Assembly: GCA_014896255.1 (NCBI GenBank)
Contig: JADBKT010000017.1
Location: 1-64,000, forward strand
Direction: 5' to 3'
DNA from: Hydrogenibacillus sp.
Lineage (GTDB): Bacteria; Bacillota; Bacilli; Thermicanales; DSM-22653
DNA length: 64,000 nucleotides
A program made the translations under genes and the position numbers. The number at the start of each line of letters is the position of its first letter. The first letter of the stretch is position 1. Shown here in pieces: positions 1-8,873 of the stretch. The notes beneath the pieces are model-generated. The model made no database searches. It had not been told where the DNA came from and saw only the letters and a program-made list of their open reading frames with translations.

Positions 1-149
1 CCCTTATAGTATCAGAACAGTGAATTTCAGTCAATAACAGGCTGGTTATTCGTAACTGCTACGAACCTCCTCTCTCGAACGACAGGCGGCATTTTATTCT
101 CATTATAACAATGATGGTCGGAAAATCAAAAAGTCGGATTGTTCCATAT

Positions 150-168
150 GTGTTCCACGCCGGAACAC
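150..168. promoter_or_regulatory. Inverted repeat, candidate enhancer-binding-protein site
   Basis: GTGTTCC-ACGCC-GGAACAC perfect 7-bp arms, about 70 bp upstream of the -24 element; extra half-site TTGTTCC at 139-145. Confidence 0.55.
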
Positions 169-228
169 GCTGAAACACCGCTCCCTTTTAAAACGCCCGC
201 TTTCCCGGCCGATCCACGACCTGGCCGT

Positions 229-247
229 TTGGCACGGTTTTTGCTTA
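229..247 (+). promoter_or_regulatory. sigma-54 (SigL) type -24/-12 promoter
   Basis: TTGGCACG-GTTT-TTGCTTA matches the consensus YTGGCACGNNNNTTGCW, about 85 bp upstream of the aldehyde dehydrogenase start. Confidence 0.85.
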
Positions 248-329
248 GTAAACGGGTGAAGGCCGAACATTTCCCCGCGTTCGGCCGAACGACCCCAATC
301 CATCGACGATCAAAGGAGGTCAATCCGCG

Positions 330-1862
330 ATGTCTCAGGTCATTGCCGCCTATCGCGCACCGAACACGCCGGGCAGCCTGCTCCACTTCCGGGAAAAGTA
401 CGACAACTTCATCGGCGGAGCATGGGTGCCGCCGCTCGGCGGAGCATATTTCGACAATCCTTCGCCGGTCGACGGAAAAGTGTTCACCAAAGCGGCCCGT
501 TCACAGCAAGAAGACATCGATCTGGCGCTGGACAAAGCCCATCAAGCGAAGGAGACATGGGGCAACTCGTCCGTCGCGGAGCGCAGCCGAATCTTGCTGA
601 AAATCGCCGACCGCATGGAAGCAAATCTGGAAAAGCTGGCCCTGGCGGAAACGTGGGACAACGGCAAGCCGATCCGGGAATCCCTCACCGCCGATCTCCC
701 TTTGGCCATCGACCATTTTCGCTATTTTGCCGGTGTGATCCGCGGCGAAGAAGGGACCGTCTCGGAACTCGACGCGCATACCGTCTCGATGCACATCAAA
801 GAGCCGATCGGCGTGGTGGGGCAGATCATCCCGTGGAACTTTCCCCTTTTGATGGCGGCCTGGAAAATCGCCCCCGCGCTGGCGGCCGGCAACTGCGTCG
901 TCTTAAAACCGGCGGAACAGACGCCGGCGTCGATTATGGTATGGGCCGAACTGGTCGGCGACCTCCTGCCGCCCGGCGTCCTCAACATCGTCAACGGCTT
1001 CGGGCCGGAAGCCGGTCAGGCGCTGGCCACTTCACCGAGGGTGAGCAAAATCGCCTTTACCGGGGAGACGACGACCGGCCGCCTGATCATGCAATTCGCC
1101 TCCGAACACATCACGCCCGTCACGTTGGAACTGGGCGGCAAGTCCCCCAACATTTTCACCGAAAGCGTGATGCGCGAAGACGATGCCTTTTTGGATAAAG
1201 CGCTGGAGGGCTTTGTACTGTTTGCCCTGAACCAGGGGGAAGTCTGCACCTGTCCTTCGCGTGCGCTCATTCAAGAATCGATTTATGAGGAGTTTATGGA
1301 TCGCGCCTTAAAGCGCGTCCGACAGATCCGAATGGGCGACCCGCTCCATCCGGAAACGATCATGGGCGCACAAGCGTCGAAAGACCAGTATGAAAAGATC
1401 TTGAGCTACATCGATATCGGCAAACAGGAAGGCGCCAAAGTGCTGACCGGCGGTCGGCCCTTCGCCAACCCCCACTACCCCGACGGATATTACATCGAAC
1501 CGACGGTTCTTGAAGGACACAACAAGATGCGCGTTTTCCAGGAAGAAATCTTCGGCCCGGTCGTCTCCGTCACGACGTTTAAAGACGAACGGGAGCTCAT
1601 CGAGATCGCCAACGATACGATGTACGGGCTGGGCGCGGGCCTGTGGACGCGGGACATGCACCAGGCTTACCAGATCGCCCGAAAAATCGAAGCCGGTCGG
1701 GTGTGGGTGAACTGCTATCACCTTTACCCGGCGCACGCCGCCTTCGGAGGATACAAGCAATCCGGGATCGGCCGCGAGACGCATAAGATGATGCTGGAAC
1801 ACTACCGGCAGACGAAAAACATGCTCATCTCCTACAGCAAGGAACCGCTCGGGCTCTTCTGA
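330..1862 (+). CDS. NAD-dependent aldehyde dehydrogenase
   Basis: 510 aa; ALDH motifs [47 protein letters not shown]. Confidence 0.93.
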   Translation: MSQVIAAYRAPNTPGSLLHFREKYDNFIGGAWVPPLGGAYFDNPSPVDGKVFTKAARSQQEDIDLALDKAHQAKETWGNSSVAERSRILLKIADRMEANLEKLALAETWDNGKPIRESLTADLPLAIDHFRYFAGVIRGEEGTVSELDAHTVSMHIKEPIGVVGQIIPWNFPLLMAAWKIAPALAAGNCVVLKPAEQTPASIMVWAELVGDLLPPGVLNIVNGFGPEAGQALATSPRVSKIAFTGETTTGRLIMQFASEHITPVTLELGGKSPNIFTESVMREDDAFLDKALEGFVLFALNQGEVCTCPSRALIQESIYEEFMDRALKRVRQIRMGDPLHPETIMGAQASKDQYEKILSYIDIGKQEGAKVLTGGRPFANPHYPDGYYIEPTVLEGHNKMRVFQEEIFGPVVSVTTFKDERELIEIANDTMYGLGAGLWTRDMHQAYQIARKIEAGRVWVNCYHLYPAHAAFGGYKQSGIGRETHKMMLEHYRQTKNMLISYSKEPLGLF

Positions 1863-1920
1863 CGTTTCCGCCTGATGCGAAACAAAAAAGCGCAGAGCCC
1901 ATCGACCGGGAGGTGCGTCC

Positions 1921-2313
1921 ATGGAGCCGATCAAAAGGGTGCTGGTCACGGAAGCCGCCAGGCGGGTGATCGATGCGCTGCGAAGCCGGCACGGGCACTT
2001 GATGTTCGTGCAAAGCGGCGGCTGTTGCGACGGATCGGCCCCGATGTGTTACAAGCAGGGGACGTTTCGCATCGGCAGCCGAGACGTGAAATTGGGAGAA
2101 ATTCACGGTTGCCCCTTCTACATTTCGGGCGCCCAGTTCGAAGCCTGGAAACACACCCAGCTGATCGTCGATGTGGTCGAAGGCAGAGGCGCCTCCTTTT
2201 CGCTCGAGATTCCGCTGGGCGTGCGTTTCATCATCCGTTCGCGCCCGTTTCGGACGGAGGAAATGATCCGCCTGGAACCGGTCGAAGTCGGGAAATCGCA
2301 AAGTCGGCCGTAA
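1921..2313 (+). CDS. DUF779 domain-containing protein
   Basis: 130 aa; QSGGCCDGSAPMC and FYISGAQFEAWKHTQ typical of DUF779 proteins found next to aldehyde dehydrogenases. Confidence 0.8.
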   Translation: MEPIKRVLVTEAARRVIDALRSRHGHLMFVQSGGCCDGSAPMCYKQGTFRIGSRDVKLGEIHGCPFYISGAQFEAWKHTQLIVDVVEGRGASFSLEIPLGVRFIIRSRPFRTEEMIRLEPVEVGKSQSRP

Positions 2314-2365
2314 AGTCGGAAAAAATGACGGCCAAAGCGGCCCCATGCCGGCGCCGGGGCCAGAC

Positions 2366-2398
2366 GCGCAGAGGGAAGCGCCTCTGCGCGTTTTGGTT
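2366..2398 (+). terminator. Rho-independent terminator of the ALDH operon
   Basis: ACGCGCAGAGG-gaagcg-CCTCTGCGCG followed by TTTTGGTTT. Confidence 0.7.
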
Positions 2399-2602
2399 TC
2401 TTTGATCCGGCACCGCCGCATCGCGTTCTGCTTGCGCGGCGCGCCGTCGCTCGATCTCCGCTTCGAGCGCGGCGCGTTTTTCCTCAAGGAGCTTAAGCCC
2501 CCGCGGCGTCACCCGGTTCGGCACGCCCGGCGGAAGGTCGGCGAGGGGCGGCACGATGAACGGATCGTTCGGCAGCTCGTCTTTGAGAAATGCTTTGCTC
2601 AT
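2399..2602 (-). pseudogene. N-terminal stub of a GreA/GreB-like transcript cleavage factor
   Basis: MSKAFLKDELPNDPFIVPPLADLPPGVPNRVTPRGLKLLEEKRAALEAEIERRRAAQAE resembles a Gre N-terminus; the reading frame then runs into the convergent terminator and no C-terminal domain follows. Confidence 0.55.
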
Positions 2603-4026
2603 CGCATAACCTCCCGATCGCCACCGTTTTGCCGCACCAACCGATGTAACCGATCATCCGCGCGGCCTTCATGCCTTTCGTCGTTCCGCCGATCCGCCTT
2701 ACGGCCGTACCGGGAAAGCAGCACCGCCCGCGGCATCACCACCCAGTGCGGCTCAAGATCACCTTCCGTCTTAAGCCGTCCCGCACCTTCCGGATGAAGC
2801 AACGCAAGCAGCGTGCGCATGTACGCGCTCGACAGGCTGAGATACGGCGTCGGCCGCATGGGCTTCACCGCAAAACCGAAGGGCTTTATGCCGCGGTGAA
2901 GGGCCGAATAGCCGAAAACGCCTCGCACCTCCGGCATCCGTTCATCCACGAACCGGGCGAGGAGCCGAAGCGCCACTTCCGCTTCGCGCTTTAAAGCGAT
3001 GATGCGCTTTAAGTCGCCGGCACCGCTGGTCAGCGCTCGGAATAACAGCCGGTTGTTAAAATGCAAATTCAGCCCGACTTCTCCATGTCGCACGAAGGTA
3101 CCGTCCACTTCAACATCCGGACCGGGGTAACGCTTTTTTTCATAAAACAAAAAGCCGTGCCGCCCCATAAGCGGCCGATATCGAAAGACGCGCCGATGGA
3201 CGTCTTCATACGCGAAATAGAGCCGCACCCGAAGCGGCATTTTCGATTTCGCTCGTGCGTTCGATGCGTCCTGAGTACGCTCGTTCGCCCGCGCTTTTGA
3301 TCCCGGGACGAGCCATTCGCCGACCGGTTCAAAGCGCACCGTAAGACCGATTTCTTGAAGCGTCTCAAACAAATCCTCGAGCATCACGAGCATCCGGCCC
3401 GGCGCCTTCGGATCGGCGCCGAACGTCTCGCCGCTGTCGTGGAGCAGGATGATCTCGCCGGGCGCCAGGCGGTGAAGAATGCGCCATTTCATCGTGCGCG
3501 GATCGCTTCGCCGTTCCCAATCGCGCGGCATGATCGACCAGAGGACGACGCGAAAACCGCGTACGAAAATGAGATCCAAAAGCCCGAGAATTCCCCACGG
3601 CGGTCGATACAAGGTCGGCCTTCGGCCGGCGAGTTGTTCGATGTCATCGGCAAGCCGCCTCAGTTCCCGACCTGTCCGCCACGGCGGATGGATCCAGTTC
3701 GGTACGTGGCGGACATTATGTAAACCGATTTCATGTCCGTGGGCGGCGATCTGGCGAATCAGATCCGGATGCGCCCGCGCAGCCTCGCCGACGACGAAAA
3801 ACGTCGCCCGGGCGCCGTAACGCTTCAGGAGAGCGAGCAGCTTCGGCGTATATTCCGGGTGCGGGCCGTCATCGAACGTGAGGTGCACGACCCAGCCGCT
3901 TTTCCGATCCGGCTGCGCACGTTTCATCACGCCGACACCGGCCAGGCGAACCGCGATCCAAGAAAGGGCGATATATGCGAGATAAACAACGATGAGGCTG
4001 AAGAAGAGGCCGATCCAGATTTTCAT
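2599..4026 (-). CDS. Polysaccharide deacetylase family protein with C-terminal YkoP-like domain
   Basis: 475 aa; NodB motifs TFDDGPHPEYT, GHEIGLHNVRH, RPPWG; separate C-terminal region VRLYFAYEDVHRRVFRYRPL... Confidence 0.8.
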   Translation of the reverse strand: MKIWIGLFFSLIVVYLAYIALSWIAVRLAGVGVMKRAQPDRKSGWVVHLTFDDGPHPEYTPKLLALLKRYGARATFFVVGEAARAHPDLIRQIAAHGHEIGLHNVRHVPNWIHPPWRTGRELRRLADDIEQLAGRRPTLYRPPWGILGLLDLIFVRGFRVVLWSIMPRDWERRSDPRTMKWRILHRLAPGEIILLHDSGETFGADPKAPGRMLVMLEDLFETLQEIGLTVRFEPVGEWLVPGSKARANERTQDASNARAKSKMPLRVRLYFAYEDVHRRVFRYRPLMGRHGFLFYEKKRYPGPDVEVDGTFVRHGEVGLNLHFNNRLLFRALTSGAGDLKRIIALKREAEVALRLLARFVDERMPEVRGVFGYSALHRGIKPFGFAVKPMRPTPYLSLSSAYMRTLLALLHPEGAGRLKTEGDLEPHWVVMPRAVLLSRYGRKADRRNDERHEGRADDRLHRLVRQNGGDREVMR

Positions 4027-4117
4027 CCGTTCCGATCCGCTCCATCTTTAGAGATAACAAAAGTATACTACACTCGGCGCTCTGTTGAACAGGAGAAAAC
4101 GGGACAAGAGAAAGCCG

Positions 4118-4152
4118 TTGACATCGGAGTGTATATGTTGTATATTAACACC
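4118..4152 (+). promoter_or_regulatory. SigA-type promoter with overlapping YtrA-like operator
   Basis: TTGACA-17N-TATATT; AGTGTA-13N-AACACC overlaps the -10. Confidence 0.65.
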
Positions 4153-4185
4153 AAGTTCAATCGCCGGGGGTGACGAAGATCGAAT

Positions 4186-4569
4186 GTGAACATCATCATA
4201 TCGATATCCGGTAAAGAGCCGATCTACGAACAAATCTTTCGTCAAATGAAGGAAAGCATTTTAAGGGGGGAGTTGCCCGAAGGCACGCCGCTCCCCTCCA
4301 TCCGCCAGCTGGCCAAGGATTTGGGCGTGAGCGTGATCACCACCAAGCGGGCGTACGACGAACTCGAACGATCCGGCTTGATCGTCAGCGTGGTCGGCAA
4401 AGGTTCGTTTGTCGCCCCACAAGACCGCGTACAGCTCAAGGCGCTCGAGGTGGAACGGATTGCCGCCAAGTTGGCCGACATCGTGGCCGAAAGCAAGGTG
4501 ATCGGCCTGACCCTGGCGGATCTCCAGGTGATCCTCGTTCGCCTGTACGGTGAGGTGGACGACGCATGA
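4186..4569 (+). CDS. GntR family (YtrA-type) transcriptional regulator
   Basis: 127 aa; EPIYEQIFRQMKESILRGELPEGTPLPSIRQLAKDLGVSVITTKRAYDELERSGLI. Confidence 0.88.
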   Translation: MNIIISISGKEPIYEQIFRQMKESILRGELPEGTPLPSIRQLAKDLGVSVITTKRAYDELERSGLIVSVVGKGSFVAPQDRVQLKALEVERIAAKLADIVAESKVIGLTLADLQVILVRLYGEVDDA

Positions 4570-4681
4570 CGTGATGACGCTTTGTAAAGCGAACAATCGT
4601 TCGTCAGGCTGATCCCCGAGCAGTCTCCCGCGGGTCTCGCGATCCTCATGATCTCACGCCGGAAAGGAGTTCAAGCGATCG

Positions 4682-5567
4682 ATGGAAGACCTCGTCGTCC
4701 TGGAAAACGTCCACAAAACATGGAAAGACTTTCGCTTGGGACCGCTCACCTTCACCATCCGGCGGGGATGGATCCACGGCCTGATCGGCCCCAACGGCTC
4801 CGGCAAGACGAGCACGATCAAGCTCATCCTCGACCTGATGCGCCCGGAGACCGGACACATCCGCGTCTTCGGCCTCGACCCCCGCCAAGACAGACGGTCG
4901 CGCGATCCGGCAACGGATCGGCTTTGTCTTTGCCGAACACCCCTTCTATTACGAAGAACTCACCGTCGACCAGACGGCGCGCCTGATCCGCAAGTTTTAC
5001 GCGCAGTGGGAAGAGCACACGTTTCAAGACTACCTCAGGCGCTTTGAACTCCCGCTCAAGAAAAAAATCAAACATCTGTCCAAGGGCATGAAGATGAAGC
5101 TCGCCATCGCGCTCGCCCTATCCCATCGCGCCGAACTGATCATCATGGATGAACCGACGTCCGGACTCGACCCCGTGGCTCGCCGCGAACTTCTGGACGT
5201 GATGCAGGAACTCATTCAAGACGGTACGCGCACCGTCTTCTTTTCCACCCACATCACCTCCGACTTGGAGCGCATCGCCGACTATGTGACGCTGATCTTC
5301 GGCGGACGCGTCGTATTCAGCCTGACGCAAGCAGATATCCAAGACCGCTACCGGCTGGTCAAAGGGCCCGCCGACGCACTGACCCCTGAAGGGCGGAGTC
5401 TTTTTCTCGGCTTGCACAAAACGCCTTACAACTTTTCCGGCTTGACGGACGATCCCCGCCAGGCCTACGCCGTCTTTCAAGACCGCGTCCTCTATGATCA
5501 GCCGACGCTGGAAGACATTTTGTTTTACATGGTCAAAGCGGCCCCCGCCGCCGATCCGAAAGCTTGA
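4682..5567 (+). pseudogene. ABC transporter ATP-binding protein (YtrB-like), split by a frameshift
   Basis: Walker A GPNGSGKTS in the frame of 4682; LSKGMKMKLAIALAL and IIMDEPTSGLDP in the frame of 5088; frame change near AGACAGAC at 4888-4895. Confidence 0.8.
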
Positions 5568-5585
5568 CGAAGGAGGAAGTCCGCA

Positions 5586-6236
5586 TTGCTCCCCCTGCTG
5601 TACAAAGAGTGGCTGGTTTTGCGCACCTCGTGGCTCGTCTCCGTGACCGGTCTGTTCGCGATTTTGTTTCTGTCTTCGCGGCAGTCTCTCCTGCCGGCCG
5701 CGGTCATTCTGGCCCTGACGCTCCTGATGTCCTCCACCTACGTCGACGACAAGAACACCGGGCATCTGTTCTTAAACAGTCTCCCCACGACGCGCAAGAC
5801 GATCGTGTACGGGAAGTACATCGCCTCCATTTTGCACGGCACCTCCTTGATCATCGCGGCCGATCTCATCCAGTGGGGGTTCTCTCGGTTCACAGGGCCT
5901 CTTTGGGACGTTAACGCCGCCGGCGCGATCTTCGCTTTCGTCTGGATCGCCGCCCTCTACTTCCCGCTGTACTACTGGCTGGGACAGCGCTTCGTCCAGT
6001 ACGGCCTGGTGATCGCCCTGATCGCCTTCATTACCCTCGGACCGTTCGTTTACCATTGGGGCGAACGGCATCGCTGGTGGGGCCTCGTCGATGCCCTCGC
6101 CCCGCTGATGAAGATGCTTGGAAGCGTGCTCGGCACGCCGCTCGGGTTTTCGGCGCTCATCGCCGTGCCGACCGCCTTTATCGTCCGGATTTCGGCTACG
6201 CTTTCGCTTCGGCTTTACGAGCGAAAAACGTTTTGA
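5586..6236 (+). CDS. ABC-2 type transporter permease
   Basis: 216 aa hydrophobic protein directly downstream of the ATPase; LLYKEWLVLR and DDKNTGHLFLNSLPTTRKTIVYGKY typical of ABC-2 permeases. Confidence 0.75.
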   Translation: MLPLLYKEWLVLRTSWLVSVTGLFAILFLSSRQSLLPAAVILALTLLMSSTYVDDKNTGHLFLNSLPTTRKTIVYGKYIASILHGTSLIIAADLIQWGFSRFTGPLWDVNAAGAIFAFVWIAALYFPLYYWLGQRFVQYGLVIALIAFITLGPFVYHWGERHRWWGLVDALAPLMKMLGSVLGTPLGFSALIAVPTAFIVRISATLSLRLYERKTF

Positions 6237-6238
6237 CG

Positions 6239-7033
6239 TCATACGGCGCCGACAAGCTGTTCCGTCAGCTTGGCTCTGAGTTGAACGAAGGCCGGATCGG
6301 CGCGAAGCCCCCTCCGACGCGGCCTTGCAAACGGCACATCGACCACGCCGGCGACTTCCGCCGGGCGCGGCGACAAGACGACGACGCGGTCGGCGAGGTA
6401 AAGCGCCTCTTCCACGTCGTGCGTGACCATCAGGATCGTCCGGCGCTCGCGCGACCAGACGCCCTCCAGCCACTCCTGGAGCGCGGATCGGGTGATCGCA
6501 TCGAGGCGGCCGAACGGCTCATCGAGCAAAAGGAGCGGGCTCCCTTGCAAGTAAGCCCGCGCAAGGGCCGCCCGCTGCCGCATCCCGCCGGAGAGCGCCG
6601 CCGGATAGCGGTCGGCAAAGCCCAAAAGCCCGAAATCGTGTAGAATCGCCTCCGCCCGGCGGAGCGCTTCTCCCCGCGGCACGCCGCGGACAAGGAGCGG
6701 CAGCGCCACATGTTCGCGCACCGCCTGCCACGGAAAGAGAAGATCGTCCTGCATCATGTAGGCGACGCGGCCCGGCCGACCGTCGATGCGCTCCCCTTGA
6801 AGACGGACTTCCCCATCGTCCGGGGGAAGAAGACCGGCGATGATGTTGAGCAGCGTGCTCTTCCCGGCGCCGCTCGGCCCGACGAGGGCGACGAACTGGC
6901 CTTCCTGGACGGAAAGCGAGATCCGCCGGAGCACCGGAACCGCCTCCGGACCACCGGCGATCCTCCGGCCTCGGCCGCCATGCTCGACAAACGTTTTCGC
7001 CACCGCGCGCACGTCGAGAAAAGCGCCCATCAC
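6239..7033 (-). CDS. thiZ: ABC transporter ATP-binding protein, thiamine precursor uptake (ThiZ-like)
   Basis: 264 aa; GPSGAGKSTLL, LSGGMRQRAALARAYL, LLLDEPFG; operon downstream of a TPP riboswitch. Confidence 0.8.
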   Translation of the reverse strand: MMGAFLDVRAVAKTFVEHGGRGRRIAGGPEAVPVLRRISLSVQEGQFVALVGPSGAGKSTLLNIIAGLLPPDDGEVRLQGERIDGRPGRVAYMMQDDLLFPWQAVREHVALPLLVRGVPRGEALRRAEAILHDFGLLGFADRYPAALSGGMRQRAALARAYLQGSPLLLLDEPFGRLDAITRSALQEWLEGVWSRERRTILMVTHDVEEALYLADRVVVLSPRPAEVAGVVDVPFARPRRRGLRADPAFVQLRAKLTEQLVGAV

Positions 7034-8082
7034 TTCGCCTCCGCCTGCGGCAAAAAATCGTTCGTAAACGCCCGGTCGACGTCGATCGGCCGGTCGATCA
7101 GTCCGGCCTCATGCATCCAGGCGGCAAAACGCGCCCACACCGCGCGGTCCTGATAACCCCAGTAGGGCCGCCCTTCCGCCCGGTCCTGTCGATCCACATC
7201 GGCCAGGTACGCCTGCGAGCGCTTGACCAGGTCGGCATTCAGTTCCGGCGCGTACGCAAGCAAAATCTCCGCCGAAGCTTCGGGTTCCGCCAGCGCCTCG
7301 ACATACCCTTTGACCAGGGCGCGCATGAATTTCTTGACCCGTTCCGGATGGTCGGCGATTGCCGCTTCGCTCGTCACCACGAGCGGCGTGTAATAGTCGA
7401 ATACCGGGTCAAGGTCCTTCAAGAAGATCAAGTTTAAGTCCATCCCGCGCCGCTTGGCCTCAATCCCGTCCCAACCGTAAAAAATCCATTCGAAGTCCAC
7501 CTCGCGGCCGATCGTCGCGAAAAAGTCCGCCTGTCCGAGGGTGACCATGTGAAGCTTCGAATAATCCGCCCCGTATCTCGCCATGAGCGCCTTTAACACC
7601 GCCTCTTCCGTCGGGCTCCCCCAGCCCCCGTAGCGCTTGCCTTCAAAATCCTTGACCGTCCGGATGCCGGCCTCTTTCAGCGAAGCGAACGCCGACGTGT
7701 TGTGCTGAAGCGGCGCGGCGAGGGAGACGATCGGCACGCCCTCGGCCCGCGCATACGTCACTTCCTCTTGATAGCTGTAGCCGAAGTCCGCCCGCCCGGC
7801 GGCGACCGCCTGCGCGACCCCGCTTTCGCCCGGTTGGACGACCTCGACATCGAGTCCCTCATCTTTGAAGTAACCGCGCTTGAGCGCGACATACAGGCCG
7901 GTGTGGTTCGTGTTCGGGTACCAATCGAGCATCACCGTCACCTTCTCCGGCGCCTGCTCGGTGTCTCTCGTCGCCTGCTGACAGCCGGCGACAAGCCCGA
8001 TCAAGGCGAACACGATCATAACGTATAAGCCCGATCGTGTGACCGCTCTTTTGCTGACCATCCCGCTTCCCCCCACGTTCAA
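7030..8082 (-). CDS. thiY: ABC transporter substrate-binding protein, NMT1/THI5 type (ThiY-like)
   Basis: 350 aa lipoprotein (LIGLVAGC); VMLDWYPNTNHTGLYVALKRGYFKDEGLDVEVVQP. Confidence 0.88.
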   Translation of the reverse strand: MNVGGSGMVSKRAVTRSGLYVMIVFALIGLVAGCQQATRDTEQAPEKVTVMLDWYPNTNHTGLYVALKRGYFKDEGLDVEVVQPGESGVAQAVAAGRADFGYSYQEEVTYARAEGVPIVSLAAPLQHNTSAFASLKEAGIRTVKDFEGKRYGGWGSPTEEAVLKALMARYGADYSKLHMVTLGQADFFATIGREVDFEWIFYGWDGIEAKRRGMDLNLIFLKDLDPVFDYYTPLVVTSEAAIADHPERVKKFMRALVKGYVEALAEPEASAEILLAYAPELNADLVKRSQAYLADVDRQDRAEGRPYWGYQDRAVWARFAAWMHEAGLIDRPIDVDRAFTNDFLPQAEAK

Positions 8083-8873
8083 TCATCAACCGATTTCCAG
8101 CGCAAAAACCACCGCGAAAGCAGTTCGACGACGGCAAAAAAGACGAGACTCACGATCACGATCACCGCGATCGCCGCAAACAGACGCCCCGTTTGAAACG
8201 ACTTCGAAGCGCGCACGAGGTAGACGCCGAGCCCTTTCGTCGCGCCCAGCCACTCACCGATCACCGCCCCCGTGACGCTGTACGTCGTGGCAATGCGCAA
8301 TCCCGCGAAAAACGACGGCAGCGTCTGCGGCCAGAGCACGTAGCGAAAGACATGCCCCGTGCGTGCACCCATCGTCCATAGCAGCTGGACCATACGCGGA
8401 TCGGCCTGGCGATACCCTTCCGCAAGGCTCACCGAAAGCGGGAAGAACGTCACGAGCAGCACCACGAGCACCTTGGGCAGCATTCCGTAGCCGAACCAGA
8501 CCATGATGAGCGGGGCCAGGGCGATGATCGGCACCGTCTGCGAGATGACGAAGAGCGGATACAACGCCTGCCGAAGCAAAGGAAAAAGGGCCATCGACGT
8601 CGCGATCGGGACGGCCAGCCCGACGGCCGTCAGGATCCCGATCACGGCCTCGGTGATCGTCGCCTGAGCGTGGTCCGCGATGACCGCGCGTTCCCCCCAC
8701 ATCTCCCGGACGATCGCCGACGGCGCCGGGAGCAGCCACTCCGGAACGCGACACGCGCGGACCAGCGCTTCCCACACCGAGACGGCGGCCAGCACCGCAG
8801 CGATCGACGGACCGCCCGGTAAGCGAGGACGGCGAAGGCGATCGATACGGCGGTCAAACCTTCCCGTCTTCAT
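8079..8873 (-). CDS. thiX: ABC transporter permease (ThiX-like)
   Basis: VWEALVRACRVPEWLLPAPSAI...; start inferred from MKTGRF with a 4-bp overlap with the upstream stop. Confidence 0.82.
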   Translation of the reverse strand: MKTGRFDRRIDRLRRPRLPGGPSIAAVLAAVSVWEALVRACRVPEWLLPAPSAIVREMWGERAVIADHAQATITEAVIGILTAVGLAVPIATSMALFPLLRQALYPLFVISQTVPIIALAPLIMVWFGYGMLPKVLVVLLVTFFPLSVSLAEGYRQADPRMVQLLWTMGARTGHVFRYVLWPQTLPSFFAGLRIATTYSVTGAVIGEWLGATKGLGVYLVRASKSFQTGRLFAAIAVIVIVSLVFFAVVELLSRWFLRWKSVDD

